51,774 nt of DNA from Clostridium sp. CAG:288 (GTDB lineage: Bacteria; Bacillota_I; Bacilli_A; RFN20; CAG-288), in assembly GCA_000437395.1 (NCBI GenBank), contig FR898170.1, positions 1 through 51,774 on the forward strand, read 5' to 3'. Below the pieces are notes generated by a model that had not been told where the DNA came from, made no database searches, and saw only the letters and a program-made list of their open reading frames with translations. Position 1 is the first letter of the stretch. Each line of letters opens with the position of its first letter. This document shows positions 1 to 9,328 of this stretch, piece after piece. The translations under genes were made by a program, and so were the position numbers.

Positions 1-101
1 TTAGTCGACCCCATAAAACCCCATAAGATTCAACAGAGCCCAAATTTTAATGCTTCCTTTATTTTTACAGGGTGCAAAAACCGTTTTTCTAGGAGGTAAA
101 T

Positions 102-1433
102 ATGAATACGAAATTATTATCTAAATGTTTATTGAGTGCTTGTTTGACATTTGCTTTAACTTCAACTGCTACATCTTGCGGCGGAAACAACGGTGGAAAC
201 AATGGCTCTAACAGTACTCCAATTACTGATTCAAGCGGTAACGTTTTAAAAGATGAAGAAATCTCTATTTGGTGGCCAAGTGGTAAAGCACTTCAAAAAA
301 TAATGAATAATGCCATTAGCGAATACACAACTTTACACCCAAATATTAAAGTTAAGGTCGTTAAGAAGGCTGGCTTAGATGTCTATGACGCTTATAAGCT
401 TGCTTTAAACGATAACAAGGCTAGACCTGATATTGCTATTTTGGACCATGTCTATGTTCAAGCATTAGCTCATGACAATCAATTAGCAGACTTATCTGAA
501 CTTGGTTCTGATGTAGATACAAAAGATATTTTCCCATCATCTGTCTATTCAGCTAACGTTTATAACAACAAAAACTATGGCTTACCTTTATCAGCTAACA
601 CAGTTATCTTGATGTATAACAAAGATATTTTAAAGCAAGCTGGATACGTTGATGCTAATGGTGAAGCCAAAGCACCAAAGACATATACAGAATTATTAGA
701 AGCTTGTGAAATGGTAAAGACTAATACTGATTACACACCTTTTGCTCAACCAATTAACAACTCGTTTGCAGCAATGGAATTTGCAAGCTATGTTGGTCGT
801 GTCGGTGGAAATATTGTATCGAGCGATTCTAAACAAGTTTTATTAGATAGTAAAGAAGTTAGAGAAGCTGTTGATGATTGGGTTAGCTTATCTAAATATG
901 CATCTCAAAACGAATATGAAGAAGGTAAGTTCTACACAGGCAAAATTGCCTTCATTGAAATGGGATCATGGAATATTTCAAAAGTTTCAGGTTCAACTTC
1001 AATATTTAATTGTGGATTTACTGAAATGGTTTCTATGAAAGAAAACGTTGAAAACTATTCTGGCTTAGGGCTTTATTCTTTCGTCGTTGCTAAAAAGTCT
1101 TCTCACACTCAAGCAGCATATGAGTTTGCTAAATACTTATCAACAAATAAAGAATTCCAAATGGCTTTTGCTCAAGAAAAGAACTTATTACCAGTTACTA
1201 ACGAATCATTAAATGATCCTTACTATACCAATGATGAAATCTTAAATGTATTCTCATCACAATTAAAGAAGGTTACTCCTCGTCCAGCTACACCAGCTTG
1301 GCCAACCTTAGAACAACAAATCGTTAATATGTTATTTAACTGCGTATCAAATCCAACAACTGATGGAATTGATTCAGCTATATCTTCAGCTCAAAAGAAA
1401 TCACAAGAAGCTACTGATCGTAAATTTAATTAG
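102..1433 (+). CDS. Extracellular sugar-binding lipoprotein (family 1 solute-binding protein)
   Basis: This is the substrate-capturing lipoprotein of the ABC sugar importer encoded downstream. The N-terminus is a type II signal peptide: Lys at position 4, a hydrophobic stretch, then TSC with Cys near residue 26, followed by a Gly/Asn linker. The mature part begins with a beta-strand and WWPSG, then has the two-lobed layout and 400-450 aa length typical of family 1 binding proteins (MalE/UgpB type), including the common NTVILMYNKDI segment around residue 165-175. The start follows an AGGAGG site by five bases. It is 11 bp ahead of the first permease gene, so it heads the operon. The sugar cannot be read from the sequence; the GxGYxYP gene in the operon suggests a plant or host glycan fragment (inference). 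Confidence 0.9.
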   Translation: MNTKLLSKCLLSACLTFALTSTATSCGGNNGGNNGSNSTPITDSSGNVLKDEEISIWWPSGKALQKIMNNAISEYTTLHPNIKVKVVKKAGLDVYDAYKLALNDNKARPDIAILDHVYVQALAHDNQLADLSELGSDVDTKDIFPSSVYSANVYNNKNYGLPLSANTVILMYNKDILKQAGYVDANGEAKAPKTYTELLEACEMVKTNTDYTPFAQPINNSFAAMEFASYVGRVGGNIVSSDSKQVLLDSKEVREAVDDWVSLSKYASQNEYEEGKFYTGKIAFIEMGSWNISKVSGSTSIFNCGFTEMVSMKENVENYSGLGLYSFVVAKKSSHTQAAYEFAKYLSTNKEFQMAFAQEKNLLPVTNESLNDPYYTNDEILNVFSSQLKKVTPRPATPAWPTLEQQIVNMLFNCVSNPTTDGIDSAISSAQKKSQEATDRKFN

Positions 1434-1444
1434 GAGTTTATTTT

Positions 1445-2359
1445 ATGGAGAATAAGCCTATTGTCGATTCTTTAAAAACAAAGAAGAAAAGGAATTTCTT
1501 TAAGAAAGATGAAAAGATAGCTTATGCATTACTCGCATTTCCTATATTCTGGTGGTGCATTTTCTTCTTATATGCTTTTGTAAAAGCAATTTTCTTCTCT
1601 TTTACAGATTTAGGTATCGACATTTCAATGATACATAAAATATCATTAGATAACTACGCTAGACTATTTACTGATGAAGTATTTGGAATAGCTTTAAGAA
1701 ACACATTAATTTGGACCTTAGCAACAACGTTCTTTAACAATTTATTTGGACTATTAATTGCTTATTTAATTACTAAGATGAAAAGAGGTCAAAAATTATT
1801 CTTAACGTTATTATTCTGGCCAACTTTGGTCTCTGCAGTTATTAGTTCTGATATTACAAAAGTAATTTTCTCACCATCTGATACTGGTATTATGAATACC
1901 ATCATTCAGTTCTTTGGTGGAAAACCATTAGCTTGGTATAACGATCCAAAACTATCGTTAATTACTTTAATGATTATTCCAACTTTATTGGGATTCTCAA
2001 CACAAATGATGATTTATTATGTCGCTATTAAAGGCATAAATAAAGATTATCTAGAAGCTGCTAAGGTTGATGGAGCCAGCAACTTCCAAATATTTAAATC
2101 TATTTACTTACCATTAATTACTAAAGCGTTAAACTATAACATTGTTTTATCGATAATTGGTGGAATTAGAGTAATTGGTCCAATGCAATTGGTCAGTAAT
2201 GGTGGACCGAATTATTCATCAACTTCAGTTATTCTTTACATGTATAACAACATGACTACTGAAATGGGTTATGCGTGTACGATTGGTGTTATAACAACTA
2301 TAGTTATATTGATATTAACTTTTATACAAACAAAGTTTACAGATAAAGAGGTAATGTAA
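1445..2359 (+). CDS. ABC sugar transporter permease, MalF/UgpA type
   Basis: This is one of two inner-membrane subunits of the importer. About six hydrophobic segments are visible, beginning near residue 25 after a Lys-rich cytoplasmic N-terminus. The cytoplasmic EAA loop that contacts the ATPase is present as EAAKVDGASNFQIF near residue 205, which matches the binding-protein-dependent permease family. The 304-aa length is normal for the MalF/UgpA-type partner without a large periplasmic loop. An AGGAG site precedes the ATG. Only two bases separate its stop from the next permease, so the pair is translationally linked. Confidence 0.92.
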   Translation: MENKPIVDSLKTKKKRNFFKKDEKIAYALLAFPIFWWCIFFLYAFVKAIFFSFTDLGIDISMIHKISLDNYARLFTDEVFGIALRNTLIWTLATTFFNNLFGLLIAYLITKMKRGQKLFLTLLFWPTLVSAVISSDITKVIFSPSDTGIMNTIIQFFGGKPLAWYNDPKLSLITLMIIPTLLGFSTQMMIYYVAIKGINKDYLEAAKVDGASNFQIFKSIYLPLITKALNYNIVLSIIGGIRVIGPMQLVSNGGPNYSSTSVILYMYNNMTTEMGYACTIGVITTIVILILTFIQTKFTDKEVM

Positions 2360-2361
2360 TT

Positions 2362-3243
2362 ATGAAAAGAGAAAAAAGAGTACTTACATTACATGAAAAA
2401 GAGTTAAAAAGGGAAAAGAGAATTGGAATAATTGTTACTACTATAATTATTATTTTCTTATCAATTCTCTCATTAGCTCAAATCTTCCCATTCTATTTAC
2501 AAATAGTAACTTCGTTACAACCAACAGATTTTACACCGATAGATGGAAAAATTTATTTGTGGCCAGTTAAAATTTGCTTTGAAAACTATAAGACAGCCTT
2601 TATTGAAGGCGATTTGTTAGTTGGTTTAAAAAATACATTAATTGTTGCACTTGGATTTATTTTCTTATCAGGATTAATCATTCTTATTGTTGGTTATGTC
2701 TTAGCTAAAAAAGAATTTAGAGGTAAAAAGATTATCTCATTTATCCTAGTCTTAACAATGATGGTTCCAGGAGAAATGTTAATGGTTACTAACTTCCAAT
2801 TAGTTTCTAAATTAAACTGGACTTCTTCTTACGCATCGTTAATTTTGCCAGGTATTGTTAACGTTACTGGTATATTCCTAGTCAAATCCTTTATGGATAA
2901 CGTGCCTAACTCAGTATTGGAAGCTGCTAAATTAGATGGTGCAAACGAATTAACCATAATTCTAAAATTTGTATTGCCAATGGTTTTACCAGTTATGGCT
3001 ACTTATTTTATTCTTACCTTTGTAGCTCAATGGAACGACTACTTATGGCCAATGCTTGTTACTGGAGACGATGCTTTATTTACTATTCAATTAAAGCTTA
3101 TGTATTTCCAAAGTAATGGTGGCTTTGAAGAAACTGTTCTTCGTTCTGCTGCATTGATTACTACTTTAGTTCCTGTCGTTATTGTCTATTGTTGCTGCCA
3201 AAAACAATTCGTTGGTGGCTTAAATTTCTCAGGTGTTAAGTAA
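2362..3243 (+). CDS. ABC sugar transporter permease, MalG/UgpE type
   Basis: This is the second inner-membrane subunit. It has a short basic N-terminus, then about six hydrophobic segments, and the EAA loop EAAKLDGANELTI near residue 190. The MalG-type C-terminus ends in FVGGLNFSGVK, close to the family's typical G-(L/A)-x-x-G-A-V-K ending. The length (293 aa) is standard. It should pair with the upstream permease and the ATPase at 8046-9149. The stop at 3243 lies 13 bp from the next start, and the ribosome site of the next gene lies just after this stop. Confidence 0.92.
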   Translation: MKREKRVLTLHEKELKREKRIGIIVTTIIIIFLSILSLAQIFPFYLQIVTSLQPTDFTPIDGKIYLWPVKICFENYKTAFIEGDLLVGLKNTLIVALGFIFLSGLIILIVGYVLAKKEFRGKKIISFILVLTMMVPGEMLMVTNFQLVSKLNWTSSYASLILPGIVNVTGIFLVKSFMDNVPNSVLEAAKLDGANELTIILKFVLPMVLPVMATYFILTFVAQWNDYLWPMLVTGDDALFTIQLKLMYFQSNGGFEETVLRSAALITTLVPVVIVYCCCQKQFVGGLNFSGVK

Positions 3244-3256
3244 TATGGAGGACAAA

Positions 3257-5617
3257 ATGAAACACTTAAAATTCAAGAATTTACTCTTATTCGTAGCTAT
3301 TACTACTGGACTTGCAAGCTGTGGCGGAAACAATTCCAATACATCAAGTTCAACAAGTAACAGTGGAGGAGGTGAAACTCCTATCTCATCAAGTTCGACA
3401 AGCAGTTCTGGTTCGACTTTAGATTCATCAACTTCTTCAACAAATACAGGAGATACAGAACAAATGATTAAAGAAGGCGTTTATTATAGATCACCAAAAA
3501 TTGCTAGTAAGGTTTATGTCGTTGATGCTCGTAAGCTTACAAAAGCTGAAAGAATAATGTTAGTTTCTTTACAAGGAATTTTGGCTCAAGAAGAATCGAC
3601 AATTTACTTTAAAAATGTCGGTGAAGATAAAGAGTTCTTTGAACAAATTCAAAACAGTTCCACATTTGAAGTAATTTATGAAGATGATGCTTGGAAACTT
3701 GTTGATTTATTTAAAAACAAGATTAACTCTAAGAGATTTGTTTCGTTTACTTCTATTGATACATCAGGTTTTGCCTATGATTTATCTATTAACCACGCTG
3801 CCACAATTTCAGGTGTTGAAAAGTGGTTGATGGTTGAATCGACAATCGTTCCAAAAGCATTGGAACACGGATTGATTTTCGGTAAAGATGCCACTTCTTA
3901 TACTACTCGTAGCGTCTTTGAAGAATATAAAGATTATTTAAATCCACAATTTATTATTCACCAAAATCCAAGCAAAGTAGAATTAAGAGACTACGGTATT
4001 GCTGGTGCAGCTTTGTGTGTATACACAGACTATGAAAAGAACGATACTTCAATTTTCTCAGATATCGCTGACTGGGCAAATGAAAATGCTCCAATCATTG
4101 GTTGGACAGAAAACGAAATTAACTTCGTTTCAATGAACTCATTAAAATCATTAGTCACATTAGCTGCTGACTGGTCAAGTAACTTGAGTTTTGAATCTGC
4201 TTATCGTCCAGCAGATAAAATTACTAAAAAGAATTATGAAAATACAGAAGTTAAAGCTGAAAAAGGTAAACATTACGTTGCAATAGTCATGTCTGATGGC
4301 GATAACGTTCAATGGATGCAAAGAGGCTTTGCTAGTGATTCAAGATGGTATGGTTCTTCTAAGAGAGGACAATTCCCAATGACTTGGACAGTCTCTCCAG
4401 GCTTAGTCGATTTATCACCAGCTCTTCTTGAATCTGTCTATGAACGTGGTACAGCTAAAGATGATTTCATCGCTGGCCCAAGTGGATTAGGTTATGTCAA
4501 CATTGCTGAATATAACGAATCTTCATTAGAAGATTATGCAGCTAAAACGGCTGGATATTTAGAAAGAAGTGATATTACAAGTATTAACTTCTTAGATAAC
4601 TTCATTGATTCAGATAGACTTTCCTACTTTAGTCAATATAGTCAAGTACATGGCGGTATTTGGTCAGTAGGTAATATGTACTTAGAAGGTGAAGGCGGTG
4701 TTTATTGGTCTAACGACAAGCCATTCATTTCAGTCCGTGATACTTTATGGAGAATTCCAGGATCTTTAAGCAACGATTATTATGGTTACACAGAACGTGT
4801 TGCTCAAAGAATTAATGAATATTCAACTGATCCAACAAAGATTGAAGGTTATAGCGTAGTTTTATGTCACGCTTGGTCAATTGGAACAATGGAATATATT
4901 TCTAGATTTGTTCAACAATTGGATGATCACGTTGAACTTGTTACTGTAGATCAAATGGTCGATATGGTAGCTAAGAATGTCGCTCACGAAGATGTCGATA
5001 CTTTAGACGATATCAAGCCAAGTGATATTAAAGAATTATGTACTATTGATTCAACTCCTATCTATTACAAACAAATTAAAGATTATCCAACAACAGACTT
5101 AAGAGAATTCCACTTTAAGAACAAAGATGATTTAGGCGGTTGGAGCTTAAATTGTGGCGGACTTGAATATGATAAGTGCGCCTGGAACAACTGGTCTTCC
5201 GAAGGTACAGGTTCTATCTTATTAGATGGTTCTGATTTAGATGATAGAGAAGATGCTATTCCAAATTCCTATATCTATAACAAATTCGATTTAACATCAG
5301 CTGATAAATACTTCAAGATTAAAGTTAAAGGCGGTTCTAACGCTGATACAAACTTCAGAGTTATAGTCTTAGTTGAAGATGAAAGTGAAAAGAGCGGTGC
5401 TAAAACATATCACTTAACTGATGGTTATCCAGAAGGTGCACAAATTAATGAACATGGTTACTATTTACGTAAAGATGGTAGCAATGTTACTGAGTACACA
5501 TTCTCATTAGAAGCTTTTGCTGGAAAGCACGTTGCAATCTTAGTTGAACAAGATGATAACGGCGATGGTTCTGGCGAACAAATTTATATCGACTCAATTA
5601 TAATTGGAAATAATTAA
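3257..5617 (+). CDS. GxGYxYP-domain lipoprotein, putative glycoside hydrolase
   Basis: This is a secreted, lipid-anchored protein. The start at 3257 is preferred over upstream in-frame codons because GGAGG lies six bases ahead of it and the signal peptide then reads cleanly to the lipobox LASC. A Ser/Thr/Gly linker follows to about residue 75. The central part carries VMSDGDNVQWMQ and, further on, GPSGLGYVN, which are hallmarks of the GxGYxYP family, often annotated as putative glycosidases because of their genomic neighbours. The C-terminal 150 residues look like a separate beta-rich carbohydrate-binding module. It sits inside the sugar ABC operon, so a role in cleaving or binding the imported glycan at the cell surface is likely. 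Catalysis has not been shown for the family to my knowledge. Confidence 0.82.
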   Translation: MKHLKFKNLLLFVAITTGLASCGGNNSNTSSSTSNSGGGETPISSSSTSSSGSTLDSSTSSTNTGDTEQMIKEGVYYRSPKIASKVYVVDARKLTKAERIMLVSLQGILAQEESTIYFKNVGEDKEFFEQIQNSSTFEVIYEDDAWKLVDLFKNKINSKRFVSFTSIDTSGFAYDLSINHAATISGVEKWLMVESTIVPKALEHGLIFGKDATSYTTRSVFEEYKDYLNPQFIIHQNPSKVELRDYGIAGAALCVYTDYEKNDTSIFSDIADWANENAPIIGWTENEINFVSMNSLKSLVTLAADWSSNLSFESAYRPADKITKKNYENTEVKAEKGKHYVAIVMSDGDNVQWMQRGFASDSRWYGSSKRGQFPMTWTVSPGLVDLSPALLESVYERGTAKDDFIAGPSGLGYVNIAEYNESSLEDYAAKTAGYLERSDITSINFLDNFIDSDRLSYFSQYSQVHGGIWSVGNMYLEGEGGVYWSNDKPFISVRDTLWRIPGSLSNDYYGYTERVAQRINEYSTDPTKIEGYSVVLCHAWSIGTMEYISRFVQQLDDHVELVTVDQMVDMVAKNVAHEDVDTLDDIKPSDIKELCTIDSTPIYYKQIKDYPTTDLREFHFKNKDDLGGWSLNCGGLEYDKCAWNNWSSEGTGSILLDGSDLDDREDAIPNSYIYNKFDLTSADKYFKIKVKGGSNADTNFRVIVLVEDESEKSGAKTYHLTDGYPEGAQINEHGYYLRKDGSNVTEYTFSLEAFAGKHVAILVEQDDNGDGSGEQIYIDSIIIGNN

Positions 5618-5639
5618 AAATAAATGAAAGGAGCTAATT

Positions 5640-8009
5640 ATGAAAAATAGCAAAAAAATCATTCCATTAGTAATTATGGCTAGTACTTTGTTATTTGGTT
5701 GTCAAAATAACAAAGAGTCATCTTCAAGTAGTAGTTCGTCGTCTTCTAATACTCCAATTTCTTCTAGTACTACACCTATCAGTAGTGTTAGTACACCTAG
5801 TAGTACTCCTACACCATCAAGTTCTTCTTCAACAATTGAGGCTACTAAATTAGCAGCTCCAGTTATTTCCAGAAACGATTTAATAGTCTCATGGGATAAA
5901 GTTCCAAATGCTGAAAAATATGAAGTTTATATCAATGGTGAACTTGATTCCACACAAATAATGAACAAATATGAAATACCTCTTACCGCAAGTGATATTC
6001 GTATTGTTGTCTATGCAATTTCAAGCAATGAATTATTCTTAAAATCTGATGCATCAAATGAACTTGCTTATAAGGCTCCAACATCACTTTCAGCCCCGGT
6101 TATTTCTATGACTGGAAACGTCGTTTCTTGGGCTGAAGTTGAAAATGCTAGAGAATATTCCGTTTATATTAACGGAGAATACATCACTCGTACAACTGAA
6201 ACATCATATACAATTAACAGCGCTGATTTAGGTGCTTATTCTATTTACGTTACAGCAAACTATGGTTCTTTAACAAGTGAACATTCTAACGTTCTTACAT
6301 ATAAGAACTTACCAGAAAAGATTTCTACAAGAACAACATATGATCGTGCTGCAATGTATGAAGATTTTGCTACAACTGGTGAAATTGATACTGGTGTCGG
6401 TGAAGGCTTCGATATGAAGAGCGGTTCTAAAGCAACATTTGCTCACGCTATCGATGAAACAACAAAGTTCTTAACAGTTTCAATTCGTGTTTTCCATCGT
6501 GATGGTGAAACATACCCAAGCTTCTCAGTTAAGGTTGACGGTGAAATTGTTAGAGCTGAAGGTGCAGACAAAGATACAGTTACAGTTGAAACAGATGCTA
6601 GCCAAACATTTGTCTATGACTTATCATCTAAAGTTGGTGAAACAGTATTTATTGAATTTGCCGAAGCTGCAGCTACACACTGCGTTTTAACACAAGTTAA
6701 ATTTATTGAAAGCATGGGAGCTAAACACTCTGATAACACTTCATGGGATCGTACAGGTTTATATGATGAATGGTACATGGAAGGTGAAATCAAAACTGGT
6801 GTCGGCGAAGGCTTAGACTTAGCAGGCTCTGGTAAAGCTTCTATTAAAGTAACACCAAAAGAAGAAACAAAACTCTTAAACGTTACTTTCAGACAATTTG
6901 AAAATCAAGATTCAGTTAAAGCTAGAGTTCAAGTTACAGTAAACGATAAAGTTATCCGTGCTACTGGAACAGATACAGATTACGCTGAAGGTGAAATTAA
7001 CGATACAAGATATGTCTTCTGTTATGACTTATCTGAATATGTCGGCAAAGAAGTTAAGATTACTATCGCATCTGTTGCTGAGACACAACACTGTGTTATC
7101 ACAGCTGTCCAAATGAAGAATGTCGACTCTTCTTCTCACCCAGTTATCGTTCCAGATGCTCCAGAAACTACTGATTGGAATAAAGCTTCTATTATCAGCG
7201 ACTGGACAATAAGTGGTGGTTATAACTCTGGTGTCGGTGAAGGATTCGATATGCAATCTGGTTGTACTATCTCTAAAGAACTTGCAGTTACAAGTGCTCA
7301 AAAATATTTAAACATCTCAGCACGTATGTTCGTTTCACAAGATACAGATCAACCTGAACTTGTCGTTAAAGTTAACGATACAATCGTCAAAGGTGTCGGT
7401 ATTGGTAACGACTATACAAGCGTTATCTTAAGCGATAAGGGATATGTCTATACATATGACTTATCTGCATATGTCGGCCAAACAGTAACTGTTTCAATTA
7501 ATCAAAGAAAGTCTGGTGTCAATCACTGTGTCGTTCAAAAGATTTCATTAAGCAGCACTGATGATCACACAATCTTTGCTCAACCAGAAGGCGTTAAACA
7601 ATTCTGGACTAAGGCTGATATTATTTCTGACTGGAATAGAACAGCTGGCAACTTCAACGAAGGTGTTGGAGAAGGCTATGATATGCAAGCAGGCTGTACA
7701 CTTGAAAAAGAAATTACAGTTACAGAAGATTGCAAGTATTTAAACATCCAAGTTCGTATGTTTAACGGTCAAGACACAAATAATCCACATCTCGCATTAA
7801 AAGTTGGTGACAGTTATGTCAAAGTTGTTGGTACAAACGACAATTATGCTAACATCCAAATTAGAGACGATGGTAGAGTTTATACATATGACTTATCAGC
7901 TTATGTTGGTCAAACTATTACAGTTACTTTAGTTCAAGAACAAGCTGAAGTAAACCACTGCGTCTTACAATTTATTTCATTACAAGGACAAGATATTCAC
8001 AATAACTAA
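5640..8009 (+). CDS. Surface lipoprotein with fibronectin-like and four tandem beta repeats
   Basis: The signal peptide ends in a lipobox (LFGC, Cys near residue 21), followed by a Ser/Thr/Pro-rich linker of about 45 residues. Two repeats resembling Fn3 domains come next (each with AP-VIS, a V-x-W strand, then Y-x-V-Y-I-N-G-E), at about residues 75-230. The rest consists of four roughly 125-residue repeats. Each has a Trp/Tyr-rich start, the motif GVGEG(F/L/Y)D near the front, YDLS in the middle and HCV near the end. The architecture suggests adhesion or glycan capture at the cell surface. It lies 22 bp after the GxGYxYP gene and 36 bp before the ATPase, within the importer operon. I do not recognise the repeat as a named family. 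Confidence 0.8.
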   Translation: MKNSKKIIPLVIMASTLLFGCQNNKESSSSSSSSSSNTPISSSTTPISSVSTPSSTPTPSSSSSTIEATKLAAPVISRNDLIVSWDKVPNAEKYEVYINGELDSTQIMNKYEIPLTASDIRIVVYAISSNELFLKSDASNELAYKAPTSLSAPVISMTGNVVSWAEVENAREYSVYINGEYITRTTETSYTINSADLGAYSIYVTANYGSLTSEHSNVLTYKNLPEKISTRTTYDRAAMYEDFATTGEIDTGVGEGFDMKSGSKATFAHAIDETTKFLTVSIRVFHRDGETYPSFSVKVDGEIVRAEGADKDTVTVETDASQTFVYDLSSKVGETVFIEFAEAAATHCVLTQVKFIESMGAKHSDNTSWDRTGLYDEWYMEGEIKTGVGEGLDLAGSGKASIKVTPKEETKLLNVTFRQFENQDSVKARVQVTVNDKVIRATGTDTDYAEGEINDTRYVFCYDLSEYVGKEVKITIASVAETQHCVITAVQMKNVDSSSHPVIVPDAPETTDWNKASIISDWTISGGYNSGVGEGFDMQSGCTISKELAVTSAQKYLNISARMFVSQDTDQPELVVKVNDTIVKGVGIGNDYTSVILSDKGYVYTYDLSAYVGQTVTVSINQRKSGVNHCVVQKISLSSTDDHTIFAQPEGVKQFWTKADIISDWNRTAGNFNEGVGEGYDMQAGCTLEKEITVTEDCKYLNIQVRMFNGQDTNNPHLALKVGDSYVKVVGTNDNYANIQIRDDGRVYTYDLSAYVGQTITVTLVQEQAEVNHCVLQFISLQGQDIHNN
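6334..8003 (+). repeat. Four in-frame tandem protein repeats (~125 aa each)
   Basis: Repeat units start at about 6334, 6739, 7171 and 7602. All share the GVGEG-aromatic/Leu-D motif, a YDLS motif and a HCV motif close to the unit end. Units 3 and 4 are the most alike. Unit 1 retains HCV as THCVL. They probably fold as independent beta-sandwich modules. Confidence 0.8.
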
Positions 8010-8045
8010 TTACTAATCTTATTAGTTCTAAATAAAGGAGAATTT

Positions 8046-9149
8046 ATGGCAACACTAAAATTTAACAATATATGCAAGGTTTATGGAAAAGATACTGTTG
8101 CAGTAAAAGATTTTAATTTAGAAGTAAAAGATCATGAGTTTATAGTCTTTGTTGGTCCATCTGGTTGTGGTAAATCGACGACATTAAGAATGTTAGCTGG
8201 CCTTGAAGAGATTTCTTCAGGCGAGCTATACATTGATGATGTTTTAATCAACGACGTGCAACCTAAAAAGCGTGATATAGCTATGGTTTTCCAAAGCTAC
8301 GCTTTATATCCACATATGACTGTATATGAAAATATGGCTTTTGCTTTAAAAATTAGAAAAATACCTAAGGCAGAAATTGATGAAAGAGTAAAAGAAGTTG
8401 CCTCTATTCTTGGCTTAACTGAGTACTTAAATAGAAAGCCAAAAGCTTTATCTGGTGGTCAATGTCAAAGAGTCGCTTTAGGCCGCGCTATTGTTAGAAG
8501 GCCAAAAGTATTCTTAATGGATGAGCCTTTATCAAATTTGGATGCTAAACTTCGTGTCACAATGCGTGAAGAGATTATTAGAATTCACGAAAAAGTCGGA
8601 GCTACAACTATCTACGTTACTCACGACCAAACTGAAGCTATGACAATGGCTTCAAGAATTGTCATTATGAAAACTGGTATCGTTCAACAAATAGGTACTC
8701 CAAAAGAAGTTTATTCCTATCCAGCTAATACTTTTGTCGCTCAATTTATCGGCTCACCATCAATGAATCTATTTAATGGCTCATACGATAATGGAAAGTT
8801 CACTTTTGATGGAACTAATTCGATAACAATTGATATTCCAAAAGAACATCAAGAAAAACTTAAAGATTATAGTGGAAAACAATTAATAGTTGGTATTCGT
8901 CCAGAAGATATATCTTTGGATCCAGCAATGCTTAAAAAATATAGTCACGATACTATTAGTATTGATTCTCAAGTTGTTGAATTATTAGGACATGACTTAG
9001 TTATTTATAGCGATGTTGATGGTCAAAAGATTATTGTTAAAACTTTAGCAGATTATGATATTAAAGCGCACCAAGATGTTAAAGTTGCAATCTGTATGAA
9101 TAAAATTCATTACTTTGATCCAGATACAACTAATCGAATTGAATTATAA
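8046..9149 (+). CDS. ugpC: Sugar ABC transporter ATPase, MsmX/UgpC/MalK type
   Basis: This is the cytoplasmic ATPase that powers carbohydrate import. Walker A is GPSGCGKST at residues 37-45. The Q-loop is VFQSYALYPHMT, the signature is LSGGQCQR, Walker B is VFLMDEPLSNLDAKLR, and the switch histidine lies in YVTHDQTEA. A C-terminal TOBE-like region includes GIRPEDISL, usual for ATPases that serve sugar importers. The length of 367 aa is standard. It is the last gene of the operon and is followed by a strong terminator. MsmX-type ATPases can serve several importers in Bacillota. Here the linkage suggests it mainly serves the upstream permeases. Confidence 0.95.
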   Translation: MATLKFNNICKVYGKDTVAVKDFNLEVKDHEFIVFVGPSGCGKSTTLRMLAGLEEISSGELYIDDVLINDVQPKKRDIAMVFQSYALYPHMTVYENMAFALKIRKIPKAEIDERVKEVASILGLTEYLNRKPKALSGGQCQRVALGRAIVRRPKVFLMDEPLSNLDAKLRVTMREEIIRIHEKVGATTIYVTHDQTEAMTMASRIVIMKTGIVQQIGTPKEVYSYPANTFVAQFIGSPSMNLFNGSYDNGKFTFDGTNSITIDIPKEHQEKLKDYSGKQLIVGIRPEDISLDPAMLKKYSHDTISIDSQVVELLGHDLVIYSDVDGQKIIVKTLADYDIKAHQDVKVAICMNKIHYFDPDTTNRIEL

Positions 9150-9213
9150 ATTACATATAACTCCCTCCTTTGGTTAACTTAAAAATAATAAATCGATTAG
9201 TTTTATAGATAAG

Positions 9214-9250
9214 CACCTAGTTTATACATATGTGTAGGCTAGGTGTTTTT
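9214..9250 (+). terminator. Rho-independent terminator of the sugar operon
   Basis: CACCTAG at 9214-9220 pairs with CTAGGTG at 9239-9245, with an inner TACA/TGTA pairing. A run of five T follows immediately. It lies 65 bp after the ATPase stop. Confidence 0.85.
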
Positions 9251-9328
9251 GTAATGTGTTGCAAAATAAAAAAACATACTCTATTGCAAATAATATTTAT
9301 GAATGATATTTTTGGTTAGAGGTAAAAA

